This document shows positions 7,598 through 13,556 of a DNA stretch of 15,863 nucleotides, piece by piece; the first letter of the stretch is position 1, and each line of letters begins with the position of its first letter. A program made the position numbers and the translations under genes. The stretch is from CAZEUZ01 sp964515805. GTDB lineage: Bacteria > Pseudomonadota > Gammaproteobacteria > Pseudomonadales > Cellvibrionaceae. The DNA is taken from the NCBI GenBank assembly GCA_964515805.1, contig CAZEUZ010000041.1, positions 1 through 15,863 of the forward strand, in the 5' to 3' direction. The notes under the pieces are model-generated. The model was not told the origin of the DNA. It searched no databases and worked only from the letters and a program-made list of their open reading frames with translations.

Positions 7598-7807
7598 ATG
7601 AAGCTTTCCTATTACATTATTAACGGTCGCGGTAGTGACGGCTTAAAATTTCAGTTGGCAAGAGTTGAGGATGAACAAGGCAATACCTATAAAGGCCAAT
7701 ACGATATGGCCCGGCATTTTTCCTCCAAGGAGGAACTGAAGGAATATCTTGCCAGTGTAGTTAACTGTGCCAAAGACGATTTGACAATTGAACCGATGAG
7801 AATTTAG
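7598..7807 (+). CDS. Small protein of unknown function (69 residues)
   Basis: I do not recognise this family. The ORF has a good ribosome-binding site (GGAG five bases before ATG) and a consensus -10 box upstream. The protein has no signal peptide or membrane segment, one cysteine (57), and a mix of charged and hydrophobic residues. The pattern suggests strands at about 2-8, 17-25 and 62-67 and one amphipathic helix at about 42-56, in FSSKEELKEYLASVV. This is compatible with a small cytosolic alpha/beta fold. It is the only gene on the plus strand, divergent from heat-shock-controlled htpG and convergent with sdhD. The opposite-strand ORF across it needs a TTG start and is less credible. That it is a real gene is likely; any function would be a guess. 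Confidence 0.68.
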   Translation: MKLSYYIINGRGSDGLKFQLARVEDEQGNTYKGQYDMARHFSSKEELKEYLASVVNCAKDDLTIEPMRI

Positions 7808-7845
7808 TTGTAATTGTGTTTTTTCAAGGGTTATATTACTTAGTA

Positions 7846-7868
7846 TTTGCCCGATAACAACGGGCAAA
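7846..7868. terminator. Hairpin between convergent genes, possible bidirectional terminator
   Basis: TTTGCCCG (7846-7853) and CGGGCAAA (7861-7868) form a perfect 8-base-pair stem with a 7-base loop, between the stop of the small gene and the stop of sdhD. No clear U-run follows on either strand, so it is an atypical intrinsic terminator and may only stabilise the 3' ends. Confidence 0.45.
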
Positions 7869-7877
7869 ATCCTGGAT

Positions 7878-7896
7878 AATCACTTGCTTGGTGATT
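7878..7896. repeat. Second hairpin just after the sdhD stop
   Basis: AATCAC (7878-7883) and GTGATT (7891-7896) form a 6-base-pair stem with a 7-base loop, starting two bases after the sdhD stop on the minus strand. Together with the stronger hairpin at 7846-7868 it makes a tandem structure at the 3' end of the sdh message. Its role as a terminator or as RNA stabilisation is inferred. Confidence 0.35.
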
Positions 7897-7898
7897 TA

Positions 7899-8243
7899 CT
7901 AGCCGAGAATGAAAAGGCCAAAAAACAAATAAATGACTGTAATTGCAATACAGGCCCGCATAAACAACTTATTTAAATTTTTATCTTTATTGAGATAATC
8001 GCCGGCAATTTGCCAACCTGCCAGTATTGAATTTAAACAGGCTAAGACAAGTACCAATGCGCTAAATAGGATCACCCAGCCTTCACTGAAGAATTCAACC
8101 ATTGCCTCATAATCGGCTGCAGATTTTGATAAAAAATAGCTGGCCATAACCAAGCCATACAAGACAATTAAAAAATTAGTTGCGCGTTGAAACAACCACT
8201 CGGAAACACCATTGCTTTGTTTTTTACATAAATTTAAAACCAT
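7899..8243 (-). CDS. sdhD: Succinate dehydrogenase membrane anchor subunit SdhD lacking the haem-ligand His
   Basis: SdhD and SdhC anchor the SdhAB succinate dehydrogenase to the inner membrane and build the quinone site. With ATG at 8243 the protein has 114 residues and aligns without gaps to remembered E. coli SdhD over about the first 83 residues: both have NGV at 11-13, RAT at 20-22, FF at 51-52, WQ at 77-78 and DY at 82-83. Three membrane helices lie at about 20-40, 54-77 and 94-113. Asp82 and Tyr83 of the quinone site are present. Residue 71 is Asn (AAT) where E. coli has the haem b ligand His71, and residue 14 is Ser where E. coli has His. The frame is open to 8297, but AGGAG seven bases before 8243 fixes the start. 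The start overlaps the sdhC end by ten bases. Confidence 0.88.
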   Translation of the reverse strand: MVLNLCKKQSNGVSEWLFQRATNFLIVLYGLVMASYFLSKSAADYEAMVEFFSEGWVILFSALVLVLACLNSILAGWQIAGDYLNKDKNLNKLFMRACIAITVIYLFFGLFILG

Positions 8244-8614
8244 ATTGCAACTCCTGCAAAAATTGATAATAACCCAGCTGATGCAATGGCTACCCAAGAA
8301 ATTATTTTGCCCCCGGCAAAGTCTTCAAAGTAACCAAAATCTTGAATGATATGCTTTATCGAGCCGGCACAATAATAGCTAAAGGCGGATAGCAGGCCCC
8401 ATGCGATAAACTGCACCAAGAAATTGGTTTCCATCAGTGTTTGAAACTCTGCGAAGCTTTCTTCTGAACTAAGCAGGTTATTAAGAGCAATAAGATAAAA
8501 ACCTAGGCCTACCCATACGATGACCGCACAAATGCGGTGCAATATTGAAGCAATTGCCGTAATCGGAAAGCTGACCGTGGTCAGATCGAGATTTACAGGA
8601 CGATTATCTTTCAT
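8234..8614 (-). CDS. sdhC: Succinate dehydrogenase cytochrome b556 subunit SdhC lacking the haem-ligand His
   Basis: The 126-residue SdhC has the family N-terminus RPVNLDL (5-11) and FPITAIASILHR (16-27), very close to E. coli. Three membrane helices lie at about 28-47, 66-86 and 104-124. Ser23 and Arg27 correspond to E. coli Ser27 and Arg31 of the quinone site. In helix II, E. coli reads AYHVVVGIRHMMMDFGY, with His84 the axial haem b ligand. Here it reads SYYCAGSIKHIIQDFGY, so that position is Tyr81 (codon TAT at 8372-8374), while the second His (88) is kept. GGAG lies eight bases before ATG at 8614. The gene starts 55 bases after sucD and overlaps sdhD by ten bases, so it is probably cotranscribed with the suc genes. 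The usual name, cytochrome b556 subunit, may not apply here. Confidence 0.9.
   Translation of the reverse strand: MKDNRPVNLDLTTVSFPITAIASILHRICAVIVWVGLGFYLIALNNLLSSEESFAEFQTLMETNFLVQFIAWGLLSAFSYYCAGSIKHIIQDFGYFEDFAGGKIISWVAIASAGLLSIFAGVAIWF
8251..8255 (-). promoter_or_regulatory. Ribosome-binding site that decides the sdhD start
   Basis: AGGAG on the minus strand, seven bases before ATG at 8243 and inside the end of sdhC. It selects the 114-residue SdhD over a longer frame open to 8297. Confidence 0.75.
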
Positions 8615-8669
8615 GGAAACTTCTCCGAACTAACATTTAAGCATCGATAAAAAGTTAATGATACGATTA

Positions 8670-9542
8670 CTACCAACCGGTAACTGCTTTTAGGCCATCA
8701 CCGATATCAGCCAAACTGCGCACAGTTTTAACACCCGCATTTTCCAAAGCAGCAAATTTTTCATCCGCTGTACCCTTGCCTCCGGATATAATCGCCCCAG
8801 CATGTCCCATGCGTTTGCCCGGAGGCGCAGTTACACCGGCAATATATGATACGACAGGCTTAGTGACGTTGTCTTTAATGAAGGCAGCGGCTTCCTCCTC
8901 AGCGGTACCACCGATTTCTCCAATCATAACGATGGCTTCTGTCTGTTCATCCTGTTGGAACAAGGCAAGGATATCAATAAAGTTTGAGCCAGGTATCGGG
9001 TCGCCTCCAATACCAACGCAGGTTGACTGTCCGAAGCCATAGTCAGTGGTTTGCTTAACTGCTTCGTACGTGAGCGTTCCCGACCGTGAAACGATGCCAA
9101 CTTTGCCAGGCAGATGGATATGCCCTGGCATAATACCGATCTTACACTCGCCAGGAGTGATCACTCCTGGACAATTAGGCCCAATAACGCGCACGCCTAA
9201 TTCATCACACTTTACTTTGGCCTCAAGCATATCCAAAGTCGGAATGCCCTCGGTAATACAGACCACAAGTTTGATACCACTATTAGCCGCTTCTAATATT
9301 GAGTCTTTACAAAATGGTGCCGGCACATAGATTACCGAAGCATCTGCACCTGTCTCGGCGACAGCTTCCCTGACCGTATTAAAGACGGGTAGCCCCAGAT
9401 GAGTTGAACCACCTTTACCTGGCGTCACACCACCTACCATTTTCGTACCGTATTCAATCGCTTGTTCGGAGTGGAATGTGCCTTGCGAACCGGTGAAACC
9501 CTGACATAACACTTTGGTTTCTTTGTTAATTAAAACACTCAT
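8670..9542 (-). CDS. sucD: Succinyl-CoA synthetase alpha subunit (ADP-forming)
   Basis: With SucC it converts succinyl-CoA to succinate with nucleotide triphosphate synthesis in the TCA cycle. The CoA-binding fold shows GFTGSQGTFH at 15-24. The phosphohistidine is His247 in GKRMGHAGAI, followed by the ISGGKGTADEK loop. GPNCPGVITPGECKIGIMPG (121-140) and SRSGTLTYE (152-160) are typical. At 290 residues it is full length. ATG at 9542 directly abuts the sucC stop (TAAATG), with GGAGG seven bases upstream inside sucC, so the two subunits are translationally coupled. Confidence 0.98.
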   Translation of the reverse strand: MSVLINKETKVLCQGFTGSQGTFHSEQAIEYGTKMVGGVTPGKGGSTHLGLPVFNTVREAVAETGADASVIYVPAPFCKDSILEAANSGIKLVVCITEGIPTLDMLEAKVKCDELGVRVIGPNCPGVITPGECKIGIMPGHIHLPGKVGIVSRSGTLTYEAVKQTTDYGFGQSTCVGIGGDPIPGSNFIDILALFQQDEQTEAIVMIGEIGGTAEEEAAAFIKDNVTKPVVSYIAGVTAPPGKRMGHAGAIISGGKGTADEKFAALENAGVKTVRSLADIGDGLKAVTGW

Positions 9543-10709
9543 TTACTTGCCTCCTGCGGCTTTAACAACTTGCTGGGCTGCATCGGTGAGACTGGTAGCT
9601 GCGATAATATTTAACCCACTATCGGCCAGTTTTTTTGCGCCTAATTCAGCATTATTGCCTTCTAAGCGCACAACCACTGGCACTTTAACTCCAACTTCTT
9701 CAACGGCACCAATGACACCTTCAGCAATTAAGTCACATCGCACAATACCACCAAAAATATTGATTAATACCGCTGCAACATTGTCATCTGACAGAATAAT
9801 TTTAAATGCCTCAATCACCCGCTCTTTTGTTGCACCACCACCAACATCAAGAAAGTTTGCCGGTAAACCACCGTGCAGTTTAATAATGTCCATGGTTCCC
9901 ATTGCCAAACCGGCGCCATTTACCATGCAACCGATATTACCGTCTAACGCAACGTAATTGAGCTCCCACTTGGCCGCATGCGCTTCGCGCTCATCCTCTT
10001 GGGTAGGATCATGCATTTCCTTAATTTTTGGCTGCCGATAGAGCGCATTACTATCGATGTTGATTTTACCGTCCAAACAATGCAAATCACCTTGCTCAGT
10101 GATCACCAGAGGATTAATTTCCAATAATGCAAAATCGAAGTCTTTAAACATCTTCGCCAAACCTGAAAAAATCTTAACAAACTGCTTGATTTGTTTTGCA
10201 TTTAAACCCAACTGGAAGGCTAGATCTCTCGCCTGATATGGCTGAGGCCCTGTCAATGGATCAATGACAGCCTTTAAAATTTTCTCGGGAGTTTCCTCAG
10301 CGACTTTTTCTATTTCGACACCACCCTCTGTGGAAGCCATGAACACTATCTTACGGGTTGAACGATCGACGACGGCACCAAGATATAGCTCTTGGGCGAT
10401 GTCTGTACAGGACTCTATCAATATGCGATTAACTGGCTGACCTTTTTCATCAGTTTGATAAGTGACCAGGTTATTGCCCAGCCATTTATGTGCGAATTCT
10501 TCAATTTCTGATTTGGAAGAAACGAGTTTGACGCCCCCTGCCTTGCCACGACCGCCTGCATGTACTTGAGCCTTGACCACCCATTGATTGCCGCCGATGA
10601 TATCAGCCGCTGCTGCTGCCTCTGATGAAGTTTCAGCGGTAGCACCCTTAGATACTGGCAGGCCGTATTCGGAAAATAGCTGTTTCGCCTGATATTCGTG
10701 TAAATTCAT
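9543..10709 (-). CDS. sucC: Succinyl-CoA synthetase beta subunit
   Basis: Nucleotide- and succinate-binding subunit of succinyl-CoA synthetase; 388 residues, the same as E. coli. It starts with the hallmark MNLHEYQAKQLF. The ATP-grasp domain includes VVKAQVHAGGRGKAGGVK in the first 65 residues and LLEINPLVIT, a metal-binding Glu region. The C-terminal half has GCMVNGAGLAMGT and NIFGGIVRCDLIAEG. An 81-base gap separates it from lpdA, with no clear terminator or promoter, so sucCD is probably read from the sucA transcript. Nothing in the sequence looks damaged. Confidence 0.98.
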   Translation of the reverse strand: MNLHEYQAKQLFSEYGLPVSKGATAETSSEAAAAADIIGGNQWVVKAQVHAGGRGKAGGVKLVSSKSEIEEFAHKWLGNNLVTYQTDEKGQPVNRILIESCTDIAQELYLGAVVDRSTRKIVFMASTEGGVEIEKVAEETPEKILKAVIDPLTGPQPYQARDLAFQLGLNAKQIKQFVKIFSGLAKMFKDFDFALLEINPLVITEQGDLHCLDGKINIDSNALYRQPKIKEMHDPTQEDEREAHAAKWELNYVALDGNIGCMVNGAGLAMGTMDIIKLHGGLPANFLDVGGGATKERVIEAFKIILSDDNVAAVLINIFGGIVRCDLIAEGVIGAVEEVGVKVPVVVRLEGNNAELGAKKLADSGLNIIAATSLTDAAQQVVKAAGGK

Positions 10710-10790
10710 AAGTAGTTCCGTGTAGTTACTCGATTAGTTTTGGAAAGAATTAGGTGTAGCCGTAGGAGGCTCTCATCTGGTTCTCAGTGT
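10710..10790. other. Intergenic gap between lpdA and sucC
   Basis: Eighty-one bases containing a weak ribosome-binding site for sucC (GGA seven bases before its ATG) and one poor 4-base-pair dyad (AGCC/GGCT). No convincing promoter or terminator was found. Confidence 0.4.
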
Positions 10791-12236
10791 TTACGTTTTT
10801 TTCTTTTTTCTATTAGGCATATGGATAGCATGACCATTCACAGCGAGTGCGGCTTCTTTGACTGCCTCGGAGAAAGTGGGGTGACCAAATACCGTCATAC
10901 CTATATCCTCTGCACTGGAACCAAATTCCATTGCAATCGCTATCTGTTGAACCAAATCGGAAGCGCTCGGGCCAACGATATGACACCCGAGAATACGATC
11001 ATTTTTAGTATCGGCAATGATTTTTACCATGCCATCCGGCTCACCCGCAGCAACAGCTCGGCCTATAGCTAGAAAAGGAAACGAACCAACTTTATAGTCG
11101 GTGCCTTCTGATTTTAATTGCTCTTCGGTTTTACCTACCGAAGCAACTTCAGGGTGCGTATAAATAATATTAGGAATAAGATCGTAATTTACCATTGATT
11201 GCTGGCCAGCAATACGTTCAGCAACGATGGCCCCTTCTTCAGAACCCTTGTGGGCTAACATAGGGCCGCGAACGACATCACCTACCGCCCAAACACCCGG
11301 AACGGAAGTTGAGCAATAGTCGTCAACGGCAATGCGGCCGGATTCGTCCAGTGAGATACCGCTGTCAGGATCTAATAGATTTTCGGTATAAGCACGCCGG
11401 CCGACACAAACGATCAATTTGTCAAAAGATTCCTGACACTCAACATTATCAGCATCAGTGTAGGTCACGACAACTCGTCCACTCTTAACTTCACTGCCAG
11501 TGACACGGCAACTAAGGCGAATATCTAATCCTTGATTGGTAAATATCTTCTTGGTTTCCTTGGCGATTTGGGCATCCATTGTCGACAGAAAATCATCCAT
11601 TGCTTCCAGGCAAACAACTTCCGAACCTAAACGCGACCAGACACTACCCAATTCCAAACCAATAACACCAGCACCGATAACGCCCAGGCGCTCAGGCACA
11701 GAAGTAAACTCCAATGCGCCAGTTGAATCAACAATCATGTCATTATCAACGACGGCAGAAGGAATCGTCACTGGCACCGAACCCGATGCCAATATCACGT
11801 TATCCGTCTCTAACGTACTGACGTTACCGTCGTTGTCAGTATATTCAACTTTGCGCTTAGCTAACAACTTGCCATGACCAAAAAGGGAAGTGACTTTATT
11901 GGCCTTAAACAGGGAAGTAATACCCGTTGACATTTGTTTAACAATGGATTCTTTGCGCTTCAACATCAGCGGCACATCTATAGCGACATTATCAGTAGAA
12001 ATACCATGTTTTGAGAAATCCAACTTGGCATCGTGGTACTTGTGCGAGCTATCCAATAGTGCTTTGGATGGAATACAACCGACATTTAAACAAGTCCCAC
12101 CATTGATTCCTTTACCGGCGGTATCTTTCCATTTTTCGATACAGGCTGTTTTCAAGCCGAGTTGCGCCGCACGGATAGCAGCGACATAGCCCGCGGGACC
12201 AGACCCAATTACAATAACATCGTACTTATCAGACAT
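10791..12236 (-). CDS. lpdA: Dihydrolipoyl dehydrogenase (E3 of 2-oxoglutarate dehydrogenase)
   Basis: FAD enzyme that reoxidises the dihydrolipoyl group of E2 and reduces NAD+. FAD-binding GSGPAG at 11-16, redox disulphide Cys49/Cys54 in GGTCLNVGCIPSK, NAD-binding GAGVIG at 188-193, second FAD motif WAVGDV at 316-321, and catalytic pair His452/Glu457 in GHPTFSE near the C-terminus are all visible. At 481 residues it is close to the usual 475-480, ending in a lysine run (RKKKKT). It lies 88 bases after sucB, as in Pseudomonas, where a dedicated E3 gene sits in the suc cluster. It may also serve other E3-dependent complexes. Confidence 0.97.
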   Translation of the reverse strand: MSDKYDVIVIGSGPAGYVAAIRAAQLGLKTACIEKWKDTAGKGINGGTCLNVGCIPSKALLDSSHKYHDAKLDFSKHGISTDNVAIDVPLMLKRKESIVKQMSTGITSLFKANKVTSLFGHGKLLAKRKVEYTDNDGNVSTLETDNVILASGSVPVTIPSAVVDNDMIVDSTGALEFTSVPERLGVIGAGVIGLELGSVWSRLGSEVVCLEAMDDFLSTMDAQIAKETKKIFTNQGLDIRLSCRVTGSEVKSGRVVVTYTDADNVECQESFDKLIVCVGRRAYTENLLDPDSGISLDESGRIAVDDYCSTSVPGVWAVGDVVRGPMLAHKGSEEGAIVAERIAGQQSMVNYDLIPNIIYTHPEVASVGKTEEQLKSEGTDYKVGSFPFLAIGRAVAAGEPDGMVKIIADTKNDRILGCHIVGPSASDLVQQIAIAMEFGSSAEDIGMTVFGHPTFSEAVKEAALAVNGHAIHMPNRKKKKT

Positions 12237-12324
12237 AAATTTTTTCCAACATATTAATCCCTATATGAGATTTTAAAACAGAGGATGATCATGAGAGCAA
12301 CAGGCTGTAGCAACACGCTCAGGT
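12237..12324. other. Intergenic gap between sucB and lpdA
   Basis: Eighty-eight bases with a short direct repeat AGCAACA (starting at about 12297 and 12309) and a small palindrome ACAGGCTGT between the copies. GGA lies eight bases before the lpdA ATG. No strong terminator or promoter is visible; the repeat is too short to interpret. Confidence 0.35.
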
Positions 12325-13545
12325 TTACATTTCTAGTATGATACGCGCCGGATCTTCCAACATATCCTTGATTGCCACCAAAAATTGCACCGCCTCTTTA
12401 CCATCAATCAAGCGATGGTCATACGACAGCGCCAAATACATCATTGGAAGAATTTTTACTTCACCGTCGACCGCCATTGGTCTCTCTTGTATTTTGTGCA
12501 TCCCAAGGATAGCTGTCTGTGGTGGGTTCAATATAGGTGTCGATAATAGTGAACCAAACACCCCACCATTAGTGATAGTGAAAGTACCACCCGTCATTTC
12601 TTCGATACCAAGCTTACCATCGCGGGCACGTATTGCAAAATTGCGAATGGTGCGTTCAATCTCGGCTAGCCCCATATATTCTGCATCCCGCAACACGGGC
12701 ACAACTAATCCTTTTTCAGTGGAAACTGCAACACCGATATCCTGATATCCATGGTAGACAATATCATCATTGTCAATAGAGGCATTAACCGCAGGAAAGC
12801 GCTTCAGCGCCTCGGCCGCCGCTTTAACAAAAAAGCCCATAAAGCCCAGACGCATCCCATCGTGAATTTTCTCAAATTGAGCGCCATACTTTTTGCGTAA
12901 CCCCATCATCTGCGACATGTCCACTTCGTTAAAAGTGGTCAACATAGCAGTAGAACTGGTCGCATCCAATAACCGCTCGGCAATACGCTTGCGCAACCGA
13001 TTCATCGGCACACGCTTTTCAACGCGGCTACCGGACAGTGAGTTTTCCGCTGTGGATTTAGGCTGCTGTTCGGTTGACTGCTGATAAGATTGTACATCTT
13101 CCTTAGTAATTAATCCTTTTTTACCTGAACCAACCACCTTGGCAAGATCTACACCTTCTTGCTCAGCCATTTTACGTGCAGCAGGGCCAGCGATAGATTC
13201 ACCAGCCTTGGTTTTTGGAGTTTGATCAGATTGGCTTTTTGGGGTATCTAAATCTGAATTTGTTCCTGATTTCTGGTCAGCGGAGGAAGCCTGCTTAGAA
13301 GGCATGGCTCCCTCTTCCATGGTGGCGATGATTTCATTGCTGACCACGGTATCACCCTCAGCTTTCATTACCTCCCCTATCACGCCATCGACAGGCGCAA
13401 CGACCTCAAGTGTCACTTTATCGGTCTCAATTTCTACAACTATTTCATCTCGGGAAACACTTTCTCCAGATTTTTTGATCCAGGCAGTGATTTCACCATC
13501 TTGTACGGATTCCGGAAATGAGGGAGCTTTAATTTCAATAGTCAT
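12325..13545 (-). CDS. sucB: Dihydrolipoyllysine-residue succinyltransferase (E2 of 2-oxoglutarate dehydrogenase)
   Basis: Core of the 2-oxoglutarate dehydrogenase complex; transfers the succinyl group to CoA. One lipoyl domain (1-75) has Lys43 in ETDKVTLEV as the lipoylation site. A Pro/Ser/Lys-rich linker (about 80-118) follows, then the E1/E3-binding domain (about 118-156, GPAARKMAEQEGVDL and GSGKKGLITKEDV). The catalytic domain ends with SYDHRLIDGKEAV, whose His377 and Asp381 are the acyltransferase residues. Length 406 matches E. coli (405). ATG at 13545 has AAGGA six bases upstream and lies 11 bases after sucA, so it is coupled or cotranscribed. Confidence 0.98.
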   Translation of the reverse strand: MTIEIKAPSFPESVQDGEITAWIKKSGESVSRDEIVVEIETDKVTLEVVAPVDGVIGEVMKAEGDTVVSNEIIATMEEGAMPSKQASSADQKSGTNSDLDTPKSQSDQTPKTKAGESIAGPAARKMAEQEGVDLAKVVGSGKKGLITKEDVQSYQQSTEQQPKSTAENSLSGSRVEKRVPMNRLRKRIAERLLDATSSTAMLTTFNEVDMSQMMGLRKKYGAQFEKIHDGMRLGFMGFFVKAAAEALKRFPAVNASIDNDDIVYHGYQDIGVAVSTEKGLVVPVLRDAEYMGLAEIERTIRNFAIRARDGKLGIEEMTGGTFTITNGGVFGSLLSTPILNPPQTAILGMHKIQERPMAVDGEVKILPMMYLALSYDHRLIDGKEAVQFLVAIKDMLEDPARIILEM

Positions 13546-13556
13546 TGTTTTTCCTT

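Noticed and set aside
7643..7867. 74-codon minus-strand ORF antisense to the small plus-strand gene
   Set aside because: It needs a TTG start, has no clear ribosome-binding site, and covers a gene on the other strand that has both a promoter-like sequence and GGAG.
7899..8614. sdhCD as decaying pseudogenes explaining the lost haem ligands
   Set aside because: Both frames are intact and full length, have strong ribosome-binding sites, keep quinone-site residues and overlap as in functional operons.
9514..9957. 147-codon plus-strand ORF opposite sucC/sucD
   Set aside because: Antisense shadow rich in Pro, Ser and Thr, spanning the junction of two well-supported genes.
12297..12316. Direct repeat AGCAACA with a small palindrome between sucB and lpdA
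   Set aside because: Only seven bases repeated, not placed like a known operator or terminator; chance is sufficient.
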